Assembly (NCBI RefSeq): GCF_039916245.1
Contig: NZ_JBDSLS010000108.1
Coordinates: 27,992 to 91,991, forward strand
Length of the DNA stretch: 64,000 nt
Direction of reading: 5' to 3'
Origin: Gelidibacter sp039916245
GTDB lineage: Bacteria; Bacteroidota; Bacteroidia; Flavobacteriales; Flavobacteriaceae
Shown piece by piece: positions 40,764 to 50,612 of this stretch; the stretch's first letter is position 1; each line of letters starts with the position of its first letter. Made by a program: the position numbers and the translations under genes. Under the pieces are notes generated by a model, which saw nothing but the letters and a program-made list of their open reading frames with translations, was not told where the DNA came from and searched no databases.

Positions 40764-41681
40764 TTAGAAGTATCGAGGCGATTTAATACGTTTGTTCTTA
40801 AAGATTTCGAACATTAATAAAATTTCATGTGTCCCACTTGTGTAAGGTCTTAGGTCAGAAAAAGGATATTCGTAGGCATATCCGATTCTTAGCTGTTTTG
40901 ACACTTGAAAATCAGCAATCCCTCCTAAAGCAGAAGTTCTTTCATCAATTCTGTAAGATCCACCAATCCAAAACACTTCATTAAACAGGAAGTTTGCCGT
41001 TAAATCCAAAGATAGTGGTGCACCGTTGGCAGCTTTTACTAAGAATGCCGGTTTAAATTTGGTTGATTCATTTAGGTCAAATACATAGCCTCCCGTGAAA
41101 TAGTAGCTCAAACGTTCCAATGCTTCAAAATTGTCATCGCCGTTGTAATCGGTATTCAACATTCTTGGAGCAGATAGTCCCAAGTACCATCTGCTACTAT
41201 GCCAATAGACACCGGCACCAATATTCGGTTTCCATCTGTTTTCATAGCCGTAGATAACAGGATCGTCAAACTCTGCTTCTCGGAAATCTGAATCCAAACT
41301 AAATCCGGTAAAACCAGCTTTCAATCCGAATGCCAATTTAGTGTTTTCTCCTGTTTGAATGCTATAAGAAAAGTCAGCATAAACATATTGGAAATTTTGA
41401 TACCCAAGTTCGTCATTGATGAATGACAATCCTAAACCAATCTTTTCATTGCGCAGTGGTGCGTGTACAGATAGCGTTTGAGTAGTTGGCGCTCCTTCGA
41501 GTCCAACCCATTGGCTCCTGTGCAGTCCTACCACACTCAAGGTTTCTCTACTACCAGCATAAGCTGGATTTATGGAGATGGTGTTGTACATATACTGTGT
41601 AAACTGAGGTAGTTGTTGAGCAACGCCCACCCAGCTAGTGAACAGTATGAAAACGATGATATTAAACTTTACAAATTTCAT
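40764..41681 (-). CDS. PorP/SprF-family type IX secretion membrane protein
   Basis: The 305-residue protein has a signal peptide (FNIIVFILFTSWVGVAQ) followed by the family start QLPQFTQYMYNTISINPAYAGSRETLSVVGLHRSQWVGLEGAPTTQ and a beta-barrel with the end LRIGYAYEYPFSDLRPYTSGTHEILLMFEI. Members of the PorP/SprF family sit in the outer membrane and are paired with one large adhesin secreted by the type IX system, such as SprF with SprB. Its gene begins 10 bases after the adhesin gene. Confidence 0.93.
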   Translation of the reverse strand: MKFVKFNIIVFILFTSWVGVAQQLPQFTQYMYNTISINPAYAGSRETLSVVGLHRSQWVGLEGAPTTQTLSVHAPLRNEKIGLGLSFINDELGYQNFQYVYADFSYSIQTGENTKLAFGLKAGFTGFSLDSDFREAEFDDPVIYGYENRWKPNIGAGVYWHSSRWYLGLSAPRMLNTDYNGDDNFEALERLSYYFTGGYVFDLNESTKFKPAFLVKAANGAPLSLDLTANFLFNEVFWIGGSYRIDERTSALGGIADFQVSKQLRIGYAYEYPFSDLRPYTSGTHEILLMFEIFKNKRIKSPRYF

Positions 41682-41691
41682 AGGTTAAAAT

Positions 41692-44600
41692 TTATTTGGT
41701 TGCAACGTAGATAGGTCCTGCGAAAGGTTTCAATCCACTGTTTTTTAGGTTAACGACGTAATAATATGTACCTGATGGTACGTAATTTGAACTTCCTACC
41801 GAAGCTTTAGATGCTGTTCCATTCCAATCATTTTGGTAATTCTTGGACTCATAGATCATAGCACCCCAACGGTTGAATATTTGAACTTCATAAGTAAAGC
41901 CACAGGTTTCTACTCCAGTTATCGTGAAGAAGTCATTCTTTCCATCAGCATGAGTTGTCACAGCTTTTGAAATGACCACATCCTCAGCACCACATGACAA
42001 TGGCACACAGTCATCATTTAGGACAATGTTTACTAAGGTTTCAGTAGGGCAATTCTCATCAGCTACAGTGTATTTGAAAGTATAGGTTCTTAAATCCATT
42101 TTATAAGGATTAAAAGTACTTCCATCCAATGTTGCATTACCGGTTACCACGCTCCAAGTACCAACTTCCTTATCAACAGTTCCACTCAATAAGCTGAAGA
42201 GGTCAAAATCAAAATCATCATCATTACAAAGTTCTGTATTAATGGCAACGATTGGATTAACAATAATAACGTTGATAATTTGCGTGTGAATTGAGATGTT
42301 GTCACATAGGTCAGACACTGTCCAGGTTCTGGTAATAACATAATTTTTACTATTATCACCGGCCGTTGATGTTTCGGTAAATGCAACCTCAATATTGTTT
42401 GAGCATGCATCCTCAAATACCAATTCAGGAACCATAGGAATGTTATCACATGTTATGGTAATCTCCGCTTCGTATTCAGTTACTAGGTTAGGAGCATTAG
42501 TATCTTGAACGTTTATGGTTTGTGATGCTGTTGAAGTATTCCCACAAGCATCAGTAGCCGTCCAAGTTCTTGTTATTGAATAGTTGTTATCACATGCACC
42601 AGCAACAGTCACGTCTTCATAAGTCAATGCCACTTCGGAGTCACAAGTATCGGTCGCAGTAGCCGGTGCGAACGCATATGTAGATCCGCATTCCACTGTT
42701 GATTCTGCAGGTAATTCACCAAATACTGGAGCAGTTACATCTTGCACTTTTATAATCTGTATGCATTCCATTGTATTGATAACCGTGATTTCATCGTCAG
42801 CATATTCTGTAATCGTGTAAGTCCTTGTAACGGTCTGTGAACATTCACCGTTATCTGAACTATTTGATGCTGTGATTTTGATGATGCCACATGAAGAATC
42901 ATCAATGCGTCCATTACCATTGCCTAGAGCTTCAAATTCTTTGATACTATAGGTGGTTTGATTTGGCAAATTACCATAACATTCAACGTTAAGATCAGCA
43001 AAAGTTGGGCAAGTAACTTCAAATACATTAAGCTTCACTGTTATTGTCGCTAATTGTGACTCATTAGCAAGAACATCTTTCATAAAATATTGAACAGATG
43101 CCTCCGTAAACGTTGCTACTGGTGAAAAGGTTACCACTCCGTTTGCATCTACAGTAAAAGTTCCTTGATCGGCGATTACAACTGAAGTTGCTGGCGCCAA
43201 AGTTGCAGGATCAATTAATTGAACAGAAGCTATATCAAGAGCGTATGAGCCTTCGCCGTCATTAGTAAGCACATTTATAATAGTGTTCGTATCGACGGTA
43301 CCACATGTGATATCGTCATTGGCGACAGGAAGCGTAATTTGATTTTGACATCTTGCACCGTCCCCAGGTTGTAATCCTACCATTGCGGAGCTATAGAATG
43401 CTGCGGCAACACCACCAGTTTCAGGAGAAGCAATTTTGTAAGTGTTACCTGAAGCGTTATTGGCAATAAATAAATTCCCCATGCTATCCATAAAGGCCGT
43501 TCCGAAAGATGAAGTAGTTTCAGCTTCCAATCCGGTAATTATACCCAAATCGGTAACACTGTTGGCTGCAACATTATATCTTAACAATTTTGGTGTTGAA
43601 GAACTTGTTACCATATAAATGTTATTATCCAAAACGTTATAAGCTAAATCATTTACGGATGAACTATAATTTACTAAGTTGATGGCAACTAAATAATTTT
43701 GATTAGCAGGATTAAGATTTATGGAAACAAATTTAGAACCATTATATAAATAGAGAACACCGTTGTGATCAATATCTCCTGAGCTATAGTATCCTGGGGT
43801 AAATGAGCCCGTAATATCCAAATATTCAATGTCTCCAGCATTATCGATTTTCGCGATTTTATTAGTCCTTTGAAGAAGTCCATATAGATAATTGTCTAAA
43901 ATATTATAACCAATCGCATTAATAAAACGATGTGGAGAACTGGTGTCTTCTACTAACGGATACTTTACTAAATTTTGAACGTTGGTTGCTAAATTAAGAG
44001 TGTAAAGTCCAGTGACATAATTATTTTGGTCAGTACCAGTATTAGTTAATATAAAAGCCAATCCGTCGTCACAGTTAAATGGCAACGCTAAACAATCAAA
44101 AGGTGCATATCCAGATAGTACGACACTGTTACAACCATTAACATCAGTGATTTCTACATTATAAGTGGCGAGTGAAGCAGCAATCGGACTGGAAACCCAA
44201 GTAAATGTTTTGTTTCCATTATCGGTAAATACTCCCGGTGCGCCATTACCATTAGCTTTCAAAGGTGCATTACCATTGAAGATGGCTTTAATGATATATG
44301 AAGTTTTATTATCAGTACAAGTGAGTTCTTCTGAACCAACCAGAGAAACACCTCCAGATATTTCAACCGTAACTGCTAATCTCTCGAGACTTTCACAACC
44401 TGAACTTGTCGTTTGTGCTGCATAATAAGTCTTTTCTTCAAGTACTGTTGATGAAGGAAGGGCTGTTGTGCTCGTTGCGCTAGCATACCATTTGATAGAA
44501 GAGCCCGTTGCTTTCAAAGCAGTAATGGTTAAGGCCTCTGTTGTACAAAATGATTGAATACTGGCACCTGTTGGAGCAGAGGTTGTGTTTAGTGTAACCG

Positions 44601-45861
44601 TTATTGACGCCTGGTTCGACACCAAACCAACAGTATCTGAAACAGTATAATTTATTGTAGCCTCCGTAAAAGCAACCAGTGGCGTAAAGGTCATAATTCC
44701 TTTATTATCAACACTAAATGTCCCTTGTCCTGCAACTGTAACGGTTGTTGCGGCTACATTTGTGATAGGATCAATAAGTTGAACAGAAGCCAAATCTATG
44801 GGATAAGTTCCTGATCCATCATTTTGAATCAAATCAATGCTGATTGTTTCATTTTTTATCAAACATGCTTGATCCTTTACGGCATTTGGAGAGATTGATT
44901 TATTTGGGCAACGGGCACCGTCTCCAGGAGAACCAGTTAAAGAGTTAAAAGGAACTGCGACAAGACCTCCCGAATGAGGTGACGCAATTTTATAAATATT
45001 ACCAGAAACATTATTAGAAATGTACATATTGCCCACACTGTCCATAAATGCTGTTCCAAATGAATTGGTGCTTTCAGCTGACAATCCAGCTACATTTCCA
45101 AGTGAAGTCACTGTATTAGTTGCTATATTGAAACGCAAGAGTGTTCGACTACTATCACTAGTTATCATATAAATATTGTCATCGATTGGACTGAATGCGA
45201 TATCATGGAACGTCTTAGAATACCTCAATAAAGTCTTTGCTTCTAAATAATCCGGAGCAGATGGGTTTAAGTTTATAGAAACAAATCTGCCTTGTCCATA
45301 AATATAAAGAACACCATTTTTATCGACATCACCTGAACTATAATCTCCAACTCCAAAATCACCGGTAATAGTTAAAAATTCCATTGCACCTGTGGCATCG
45401 ATTTTAACTGCCGTGTTGGTGCCCTGAAGAATACCATAAATGTAGTTGTCCACAACATTATATCCAATCGCATTGACAAACTGAGAAGACGTTTTGCTGT
45501 CTACCAATGGATATTTTATAAGTGTTTGTGTTTTTGTTCCTAAGTTGTATGAGTGTAACCCACTAACATTTCCATTTGGAGAAGTTGTATTAGTAATGAT
45601 GTAGACTAAACCACTTTCACAATTGAATGGGTCTACCATTGGCCTAGACTTAGGAGTTGACCTATGTTTGGCAGTACTATACTCATTTATTACCGCATCA
45701 TTGATGTGTAAATAATTTTCAGTATTAACCCTAACACCTTGCTTGGATTGGGTTGCAGGCTTCGATGTGTTCTGTCCTGTGACATCAAACACACTTGCGA
45801 ATAGCATAAAAAATAATACTAAATTTAATTTTAGTAGCATTGGAGTAAAGATTATCTTCAT
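41692..45861 (-). CDS. Large secreted adhesin-like protein with type B (gliding-type) C-terminal sorting domain
   Basis: A 1389-residue protein: signal peptide (LVLFFMLFASVFDVTGQ), then two copies of a propeller plus Ig/cadherin-like unit starting at residue 79 (FNCESGLVYIITNT) and 595 (FNCDDGLAFILTNT). HYR-like modules follow near 1040-1210 (SITRTWTATDACGNTS). The C-terminal 100 residues (KNDFFTITGVETCGFTYEVQIFNRWG and PSGTYYYVVN) are the CHU_C type B sorting domain. It is exported by the type IX system and probably placed on the surface with the help of the PorP/SprF protein encoded next. It should act in adhesion or gliding, but ligands are unknown. Confidence 0.92.
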   Translation of the reverse strand: MKIIFTPMLLKLNLVLFFMLFASVFDVTGQNTSKPATQSKQGVRVNTENYLHINDAVINEYSTAKHRSTPKSRPMVDPFNCESGLVYIITNTTSPNGNVSGLHSYNLGTKTQTLIKYPLVDSKTSSQFVNAIGYNVVDNYIYGILQGTNTAVKIDATGAMEFLTITGDFGVGDYSSGDVDKNGVLYIYGQGRFVSINLNPSAPDYLEAKTLLRYSKTFHDIAFSPIDDNIYMITSDSSRTLLRFNIATNTVTSLGNVAGLSAESTNSFGTAFMDSVGNMYISNNVSGNIYKIASPHSGGLVAVPFNSLTGSPGDGARCPNKSISPNAVKDQACLIKNETISIDLIQNDGSGTYPIDLASVQLIDPITNVAATTVTVAGQGTFSVDNKGIMTFTPLVAFTEATINYTVSDTVGLVSNQASITVTLNTTSAPTGASIQSFCTTEALTITALKATGSSIKWYASATSTTALPSSTVLEEKTYYAAQTTSSGCESLERLAVTVEISGGVSLVGSEELTCTDNKTSYIIKAIFNGNAPLKANGNGAPGVFTDNGNKTFTWVSSPIAASLATYNVEITDVNGCNSVVLSGYAPFDCLALPFNCDDGLAFILTNTGTDQNNYVTGLYTLNLATNVQNLVKYPLVEDTSSPHRFINAIGYNILDNYLYGLLQRTNKIAKIDNAGDIEYLDITGSFTPGYYSSGDIDHNGVLYLYNGSKFVSINLNPANQNYLVAINLVNYSSSVNDLAYNVLDNNIYMVTSSSTPKLLRYNVAANSVTDLGIITGLEAETTSSFGTAFMDSMGNLFIANNASGNTYKIASPETGGVAAAFYSSAMVGLQPGDGARCQNQITLPVANDDITCGTVDTNTIINVLTNDGEGSYALDIASVQLIDPATLAPATSVVIADQGTFTVDANGVVTFSPVATFTEASVQYFMKDVLANESQLATITVKLNVFEVTCPTFADLNVECYGNLPNQTTYSIKEFEALGNGNGRIDDSSCGIIKITASNSSDNGECSQTVTRTYTITEYADDEITVINTMECIQIIKVQDVTAPVFGELPAESTVECGSTYAFAPATATDTCDSEVALTYEDVTVAGACDNNYSITRTWTATDACGNTSTASQTINVQDTNAPNLVTEYEAEITITCDNIPMVPELVFEDACSNNIEVAFTETSTAGDNSKNYVITRTWTVSDLCDNISIHTQIINVIIVNPIVAINTELCNDDDFDFDLFSLLSGTVDKEVGTWSVVTGNATLDGSTFNPYKMDLRTYTFKYTVADENCPTETLVNIVLNDDCVPLSCGAEDVVISKAVTTHADGKNDFFTITGVETCGFTYEVQIFNRWGAMIYESKNYQNDWNGTASKASVGSSNYVPSGTYYYVVNLKNSGLKPFAGPIYVATK

Positions 45862-46302
45862 AGCGTTACGATTGGAGTTTAAATCTTAATAGGTCAACTA
45901 AATTAATAGATGACAAAAAACAATTTATTAATATGAAATTTATTTGAGGGAAGGCACTATAAACTAATGCATGTTGGATTAAAAAATTATTTTGATTTAG
46001 GGTCATATAATAAATAGGTTGAGACAAATAAAGAGCGATAAAAGCTTCCAATCAAATAAAAATGGCAAATCACATATATAATCGTTAAAAGGCTCTGTCA
46101 GTAATGTTTATCGACTAATTCGACCTTTTGAACGAAGGCAAGGATTGAAAAAAAGCGAGGAAAGATTCTCGATCGGTTATTTTTTATCATAAATTAGAGG
46201 TATAGAAGGTTAATAGTCAGCGGTTTTAAGACGCAAGTTTAAACTATTATTCTTACATACCCAACACTTTGTCGATAAAATAAGCTTTTAATCGAAGTGA
46301 AA
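45862..46302. other. Divergent spacer between the adhesin operon and the SixA-type gene
   Basis: Promoters for both sides must lie here but no consensus TAnnTTTG was found. No RNA gene or repeat was recognised. Confidence 0.5.
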
Positions 46303-46788
46303 ATGAAAACAATCGTAATGATAAGACATGCAAAATCCTCTTGGGATGATGATGTCAGTGACTTAAATCGCCCATTGAGTCTGAGAGGTTTTTCGGATGC
46401 AAATTTAATTTCTAAGGAGTTTAAAGCCTATGATTTTCATCCTGATGCCATCTATTCCAGTCCGGCAATCAGAGCAGCTACAACTTGCAAGGTTTTTATG
46501 GAGAATTTAAATCTACCAAAAAGCTTATTGCTTATTGAACAAGAACTCTATGATTTTGGTGGCAATCAGGTGCGTCGGTTCATAAAATCATTGGATGATG
46601 ACTTGAACAAAATTATGATCTTCGGACATAATCATGCCTTTACATCCTTGGCCAATAGTTTTGGAGATACGTATATTGATAACCTCCCTACGTCAGGTCT
46701 TGTCATGATCGACTTTGACGTCAATCATTGGAAAGAGGTAAATGTAGGAAAGACCAAAATGATCCTGACGTCTAAAGATTTTAAATAA
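46303..46788 (+). CDS. SixA-type histidine phosphatase
   Basis: A 161-residue protein with the RHG-type motif VMIRHAKSSWDD (catalytic His near residue 9) and a second His in MIFGHNHAFTSLANSF, in the branch with SixA. E. coli SixA removes phosphate from histidine phosphotransfer domains; substrates of the Bacteroidota relatives are unknown. The ATG at 46303 was chosen over a GTG two codons upstream. It lies 140 bases before ppk1 and on the same strand, so it may form a unit with the polyphosphate genes. Confidence 0.85.
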   Translation: MKTIVMIRHAKSSWDDDVSDLNRPLSLRGFSDANLISKEFKAYDFHPDAIYSSPAIRAATTCKVFMENLNLPKSLLLIEQELYDFGGNQVRRFIKSLDDDLNKIMIFGHNHAFTSLANSFGDTYIDNLPTSGLVMIDFDVNHWKEVNVGKTKMILTSKDFK

Positions 46789-46892
46789 TATTAGTTTTTT
46801 CATTGTGTCAATTTGTACTAAAAAAGAGCATCTTTTAAGTTAACAAACTGCTATATCTTCTATCGTGCCTTTATTTTAAATTATAAATAGAA

Positions 46893-46900
46893 TATATTTG
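46893..46900 (+). promoter_or_regulatory. -7 promoter element for ppk1
   Basis: TATATTTG matches TAnnTTTG 26 bases before the ppk1 ATG. No -33 TTG is present. Confidence 0.55.
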
Positions 46901-46926
46901 TCAGAGATATAATTCAGCCCCGCTTA

Positions 46927-48987
46927 ATGGTTACAGATATAAATTCCAATACATACATCAATAGGGAGTTAAGCTGGTTACAGTTTAATGAACGAGTTTT
47001 GCAAGAAGCTGAAGACGAAACCGTTCCTCTCATAGAGCGTCTTCGTTTTTTGGGTATTTTCTCAAATAATTTAGATGAGTTTTTTAAGGTAAGATATGCC
47101 ACTGTTAAACGCATTGATCAAGCCGGAAAAACTGGCAAAAGTGAATTGGGTGGAATTTCAGCAAGTGAATTGTTGGAAATTATCACGCTAATTGTCATTA
47201 AGCAGCAAAGTGATAGTCTTGAGATTTTAGCGGCCATACAAAAACGATTGGAAGATGAAAATATTCATATGGTCAACGAAACTCAAATTGATGACATCCA
47301 CCATCGTTTTATTAAAAACTATTTCATCCAGTACGTAAGTCCAGCATTGGTTACCATCATTTTGAGCGATCTGGTAAAACTACCTACCTTAAAAGATCAT
47401 GCGGCCTATTTGGCGGTGAAAATGGTATTCACTAATCAAAAAAAACAGTTCGCACTTATTGAGATTCCTAAAACAATGGATCGGTTTGTCGTGCTGCCAA
47501 AAAAAGGCAAGGACAATTATATCATCATGTTGGACGATTTATTGCGTTATTGTCTAAATGATATTTTCAACATATTTGAGTACGAATCTATCTCAGCACA
47601 CATGATCAAAATTACACGTGATGGCGAACTGGATTTTGAGAGCGATTTGAGTAAAAGCTTTATCGAGAAAATTTCTGACAGTGTGAAACATCGTCAAATT
47701 GGAGAACCTGTACGATTTGTGTATGACAAAACGATAGATGAAGAAACCTTGTTATTACTCATGAATATGATGGGCATCGACTCCAAGGATAGCGTTATTC
47801 CTGGAGGGCGTTATCATAACCGACGTGATTATATGGATTTTCCAAGTTTGGGGCGAACCGATTTATTGTATGAAAAGATAAAACCTTTACCGGTAAAAGG
47901 ATTGAGTTTAGAAACAAGTATCTTTAATAATATCGCCAAAAAGGATTATTTACTGCATACACCTTATCACACTTTTTCCTACGTGGTCAAGTTTTTAAGG
48001 GAAGCCGCCTTGGACCCGAAGGTAAAAACTATTAAGATCACAATTTATCGACTGGCGCAAATTTCGCATGTAGCCAGCTCGTTGATCAATGCTGCTAAAA
48101 ACGGCAAAAAAGTAACGGTTTCCATTGAGTTGCAAGCGCGATTTGATGAGCAAGCCAATATTGATTATGCCGAACAAATGGAATCGGACGGTGTGAATCT
48201 TCTTTTTGGTGTGAAAGGCCTTAAGGTGCACAGCAAGATGTGTGTTATTGAACGCGAAGAAAACAATAAAATAAAACACTATGGATTTATAAGTACCGGC
48301 AACTTCAACGAATCCACAGCCACGCTGTATACCGATTATACCTTATTCACCTCCGATCCACGGATTTTGAAAGATGTGGTTAAAGTTTTCGACTTTTTTG
48401 AAACCAATTATAAAATCTTCAGGTATAAACATATTATTGTATCGCCTCATTATACCAAAACAAAATTGTATAAACTCATTGACAATGAAATTCTCAATGT
48501 CCAAAGTGGAAAACCAGCATTTATTAAACTGAAACTCAATAGTGTTTCTAGTTATATGATGATTGATAAGCTTTATGAGGCCAGTAGAGCAGGCGTGAAA
48601 ATTCAGATGATCGTTAGAGGTATCTGTTGCTTGGTGCCTGGAATAAAAGGAATGAGCGAAAATATTGAGGTCATCAGCATTATCGATAAGTTTTTGGAGC
48701 ATACCAGATTGTTGGTGTTTTGCAATAATAATGATCCCAAAGTTTTTATTTCTTCAGCAGATTGGATGTCAAGAAATATAGAAAATAGGGTAGAAGTGAC
48801 CTGTCCTATCTATGATAAAGATATCAAAAATGAACTTTTGGATGTTTTTGAGATTTCCTGGAATGACAATGTTAAAGCACGTTTATTGTGTGGTAACCAT
48901 GAAAATAAATACAAACACAATAATTTGCCAAAAGTCAGATCGCAATTTGCTATGTACGATTATTATGCTAATAAACTGCAAAACTAA
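46927..48987 (+). CDS. ppk1: Polyphosphate kinase 1
   Basis: PPK1 builds polyphosphate from ATP. The 686-residue protein starts INRELSWLQFNERVLQEAED, continues FLGIFSNNLDEFFKVRYATVK and holds the active-site region HTPYHTFSYVVKFLREAALDPKVKTIKITIYRLA, the autophosphorylated His in LKVHSKMCVIE (near residue 435), and STGNFNESTATLYTDY. The PLD-like C-terminal part ends ENRVEVTCPIYD. The exopolyphosphatase gene follows 3 bases later, the classic pair for making and breaking polyphosphate. Confidence 0.96.
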   Translation: MVTDINSNTYINRELSWLQFNERVLQEAEDETVPLIERLRFLGIFSNNLDEFFKVRYATVKRIDQAGKTGKSELGGISASELLEIITLIVIKQQSDSLEILAAIQKRLEDENIHMVNETQIDDIHHRFIKNYFIQYVSPALVTIILSDLVKLPTLKDHAAYLAVKMVFTNQKKQFALIEIPKTMDRFVVLPKKGKDNYIIMLDDLLRYCLNDIFNIFEYESISAHMIKITRDGELDFESDLSKSFIEKISDSVKHRQIGEPVRFVYDKTIDEETLLLLMNMMGIDSKDSVIPGGRYHNRRDYMDFPSLGRTDLLYEKIKPLPVKGLSLETSIFNNIAKKDYLLHTPYHTFSYVVKFLREAALDPKVKTIKITIYRLAQISHVASSLINAAKNGKKVTVSIELQARFDEQANIDYAEQMESDGVNLLFGVKGLKVHSKMCVIEREENNKIKHYGFISTGNFNESTATLYTDYTLFTSDPRILKDVVKVFDFFETNYKIFRYKHIIVSPHYTKTKLYKLIDNEILNVQSGKPAFIKLKLNSVSSYMMIDKLYEASRAGVKIQMIVRGICCLVPGIKGMSENIEVISIIDKFLEHTRLLVFCNNNDPKVFISSADWMSRNIENRVEVTCPIYDKDIKNELLDVFEISWNDNVKARLLCGNHENKYKHNNLPKVRSQFAMYDYYANKLQN

Positions 48988-48990
48988 ACT

Positions 48991-49899
48991 ATGCTAACAA
49001 TTAAAAAATACGCGGCAATTGACATTGGATCTAACGCGATACGCTTGCTTATTTCTAATATCATTGAACAAAAAGGAAAGCCCACCCTTTTTAAAAAGAG
49101 TGCATTGGTTCGTGTGCCCATTCGTTTGGGAGCAGATGTGTTTTTAAACCAAAAAATTTCTATAGAAAATGAAATGCGCATGATTGATACCATGAACGCG
49201 TTCAGGTTACTCATGAAATCGCATAAGGTAGTTGTTTATAAAGCCTGTGCAACATCTGCAATGCGCGAAGCGGAAAACGGACAGGAAATTGTAAAACTCA
49301 TCAAAAAACAAACGAAAATAAAGATTGACATCATTGATGGCGAAGAAGAAGCGGCAATTATTGCGGCTACTGATTTGAACAGCTTTATCGATAGAGGTAA
49401 AACTTATTTATATGTGGACGTAGGTGGTGGAAGCAGTGAATTTTCTGTGATTCATCAAGGAACAACCATAGCTTCAAAATCCATTAAGATTGGTACTGTA
49501 AGATTGTTGAATGATATGGTTCAAAAAGAAACTTGGTTAGAGTTGCAAACGTGGATCAAGCAAAACACCAAAGATTTTGAGAAAATTGACTTGTTAGGCT
49601 CTGGTGGAAACATCAATAAAATTTTTAAAATTTCCGGAAAAGCCATGGGAAAACCTTTAACGTATTTCTATTTGACCTCCTATTACAATATGTTACAATC
49701 GTACAGTTATGAAGAACGAATTACAGAATTGGATTTAAATCAAGATAGGGCGGACGTTATTATTCCAGCAACCAGAATTTATCTTTCAGCCATGAAATGG
49801 AGTAATGCCAAGTACATTTATGTTCCTAAAATTGGACTATCTGATGGGATTGTTAAAAGTGTTTATTTTGGTACGGTTTCAAGTGTAAGCTTGGTATAA
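48991..49899 (+). CDS. ppx: Exopolyphosphatase (Ppx/GppA family)
   Basis: The 302-residue protein begins KYAAIDIGSNAIRLLISNI and has KACATSAMREAENGQEI, IDGEEEAAII, and YVDVGGGSSEFSVI, the ASKHA-fold ATP/phosphate motifs of Ppx/GppA. It lacks the C-terminal HD domain of the longer E. coli type, which is normal for this phylum. It hydrolyses terminal phosphates of polyphosphate or pppGpp. Its start is 3 bases after ppk1, so the two are translated from one mRNA. Confidence 0.93.
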   Translation: MLTIKKYAAIDIGSNAIRLLISNIIEQKGKPTLFKKSALVRVPIRLGADVFLNQKISIENEMRMIDTMNAFRLLMKSHKVVVYKACATSAMREAENGQEIVKLIKKQTKIKIDIIDGEEEAAIIAATDLNSFIDRGKTYLYVDVGGGSSEFSVIHQGTTIASKSIKIGTVRLLNDMVQKETWLELQTWIKQNTKDFEKIDLLGSGGNINKIFKISGKAMGKPLTYFYLTSYYNMLQSYSYEERITELDLNQDRADVIIPATRIYLSAMKWSNAKYIYVPKIGLSDGIVKSVYFGTVSSVSLV

Positions 49900-49939
49900 A
49901 CTAGCCGTTTATCTTCTTTATACTGTTACATACCTAATA

Positions 49940-49947
49940 TATCTTTG
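49940..49947 (+). promoter_or_regulatory. -7 promoter element for the small outer-membrane barrel
   Basis: TATCTTTG matches TAnnTTTG, 46 bases before the ATG at 49993. Confidence 0.5.
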
Positions 49948-49992
49948 AAATGATTAATTTCAATATATATTCACAACCTCAAATAAGAAACT

Positions 49993-50520
49993 ATGAAAAA
50001 AATATTTACTCTTTTACTTTTTGCAGGTATTACCACCTTTTCATTTTCTCAAGACACTAAGTACGGCGTGCACTTTGCGGCCAACGTTTCCAACATGGAT
50101 TATGATGTCGATGGGATTGTCGCCAATCCGCATAGACTCGGATTTGTATTTGGTGCCTTTGTAGATTTTGGCCTGACCGAAACCTTAGCGGTAATGACTG
50201 AATTGCAATATTCTCCTGAAGGAGCAAATTTACAGTATTATAAAACGGATTATCTCAACTTACCAGTCATCTTGAATTACAATATTTTCGGTGGATTTAA
50301 AGTTGGTGTTGGCCCGCAGGTAGGATTAAAAATTCATAAGAAAGATGACGGATTTAAGAATTTCGCATTCTCAGGTGTTGGATTTGCCGAATATATGATT
50401 ACCGACGAGATTGGAATCGATTTCCGTTATTTATATGGAATTTCAAATGTGTTTGACGAGGATTTAAATATTAAAGCCAAACAAGGTGTCATGCAATTTG
50501 GTTTTACATACAGGCTGTAA
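49993..50520 (+). CDS. Small outer-membrane beta-barrel protein (porin-like)
   Basis: A 175-residue protein with signal peptide (KKIFTLLLFAGITTFSFS) and about eight amphipathic strands, ending FGFTYRL with the C-terminal aromatic expected of barrels. It fits the PorT/OMP_b-brl_2 family of small Bacteroidota barrels (YGVHFAANVSNMDYDVDG, LGFVFGAFVDFGLTETLAVMTELQYSPEG). The function is unknown. It is a single gene with its own promoter box and a terminator shared with miaE. Confidence 0.85.
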   Translation: MKKIFTLLLFAGITTFSFSQDTKYGVHFAANVSNMDYDVDGIVANPHRLGFVFGAFVDFGLTETLAVMTELQYSPEGANLQYYKTDYLNLPVILNYNIFGGFKVGVGPQVGLKIHKKDDGFKNFAFSGVGFAEYMITDEIGIDFRYLYGISNVFDEDLNIKAKQGVMQFGFTYRL

Positions 50521-50540
50521 TAGCGTTGAAAATTATTTAA

Positions 50541-50578
50541 AAAAGTAAAGCTCCGAAATTATCGGAGCTTTACTTTTT
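50541..50578. terminator. Bidirectional intrinsic terminator
   Basis: AAAAGTAAAGCTCCGA-aatta-TCGGAGCTTTACTTTTT between the convergent barrel gene and miaE. Confidence 0.85.
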
Positions 50579-50612
50579 CATTGAAAATGTTAGTTACTAA
50601 GATCATAGCATT

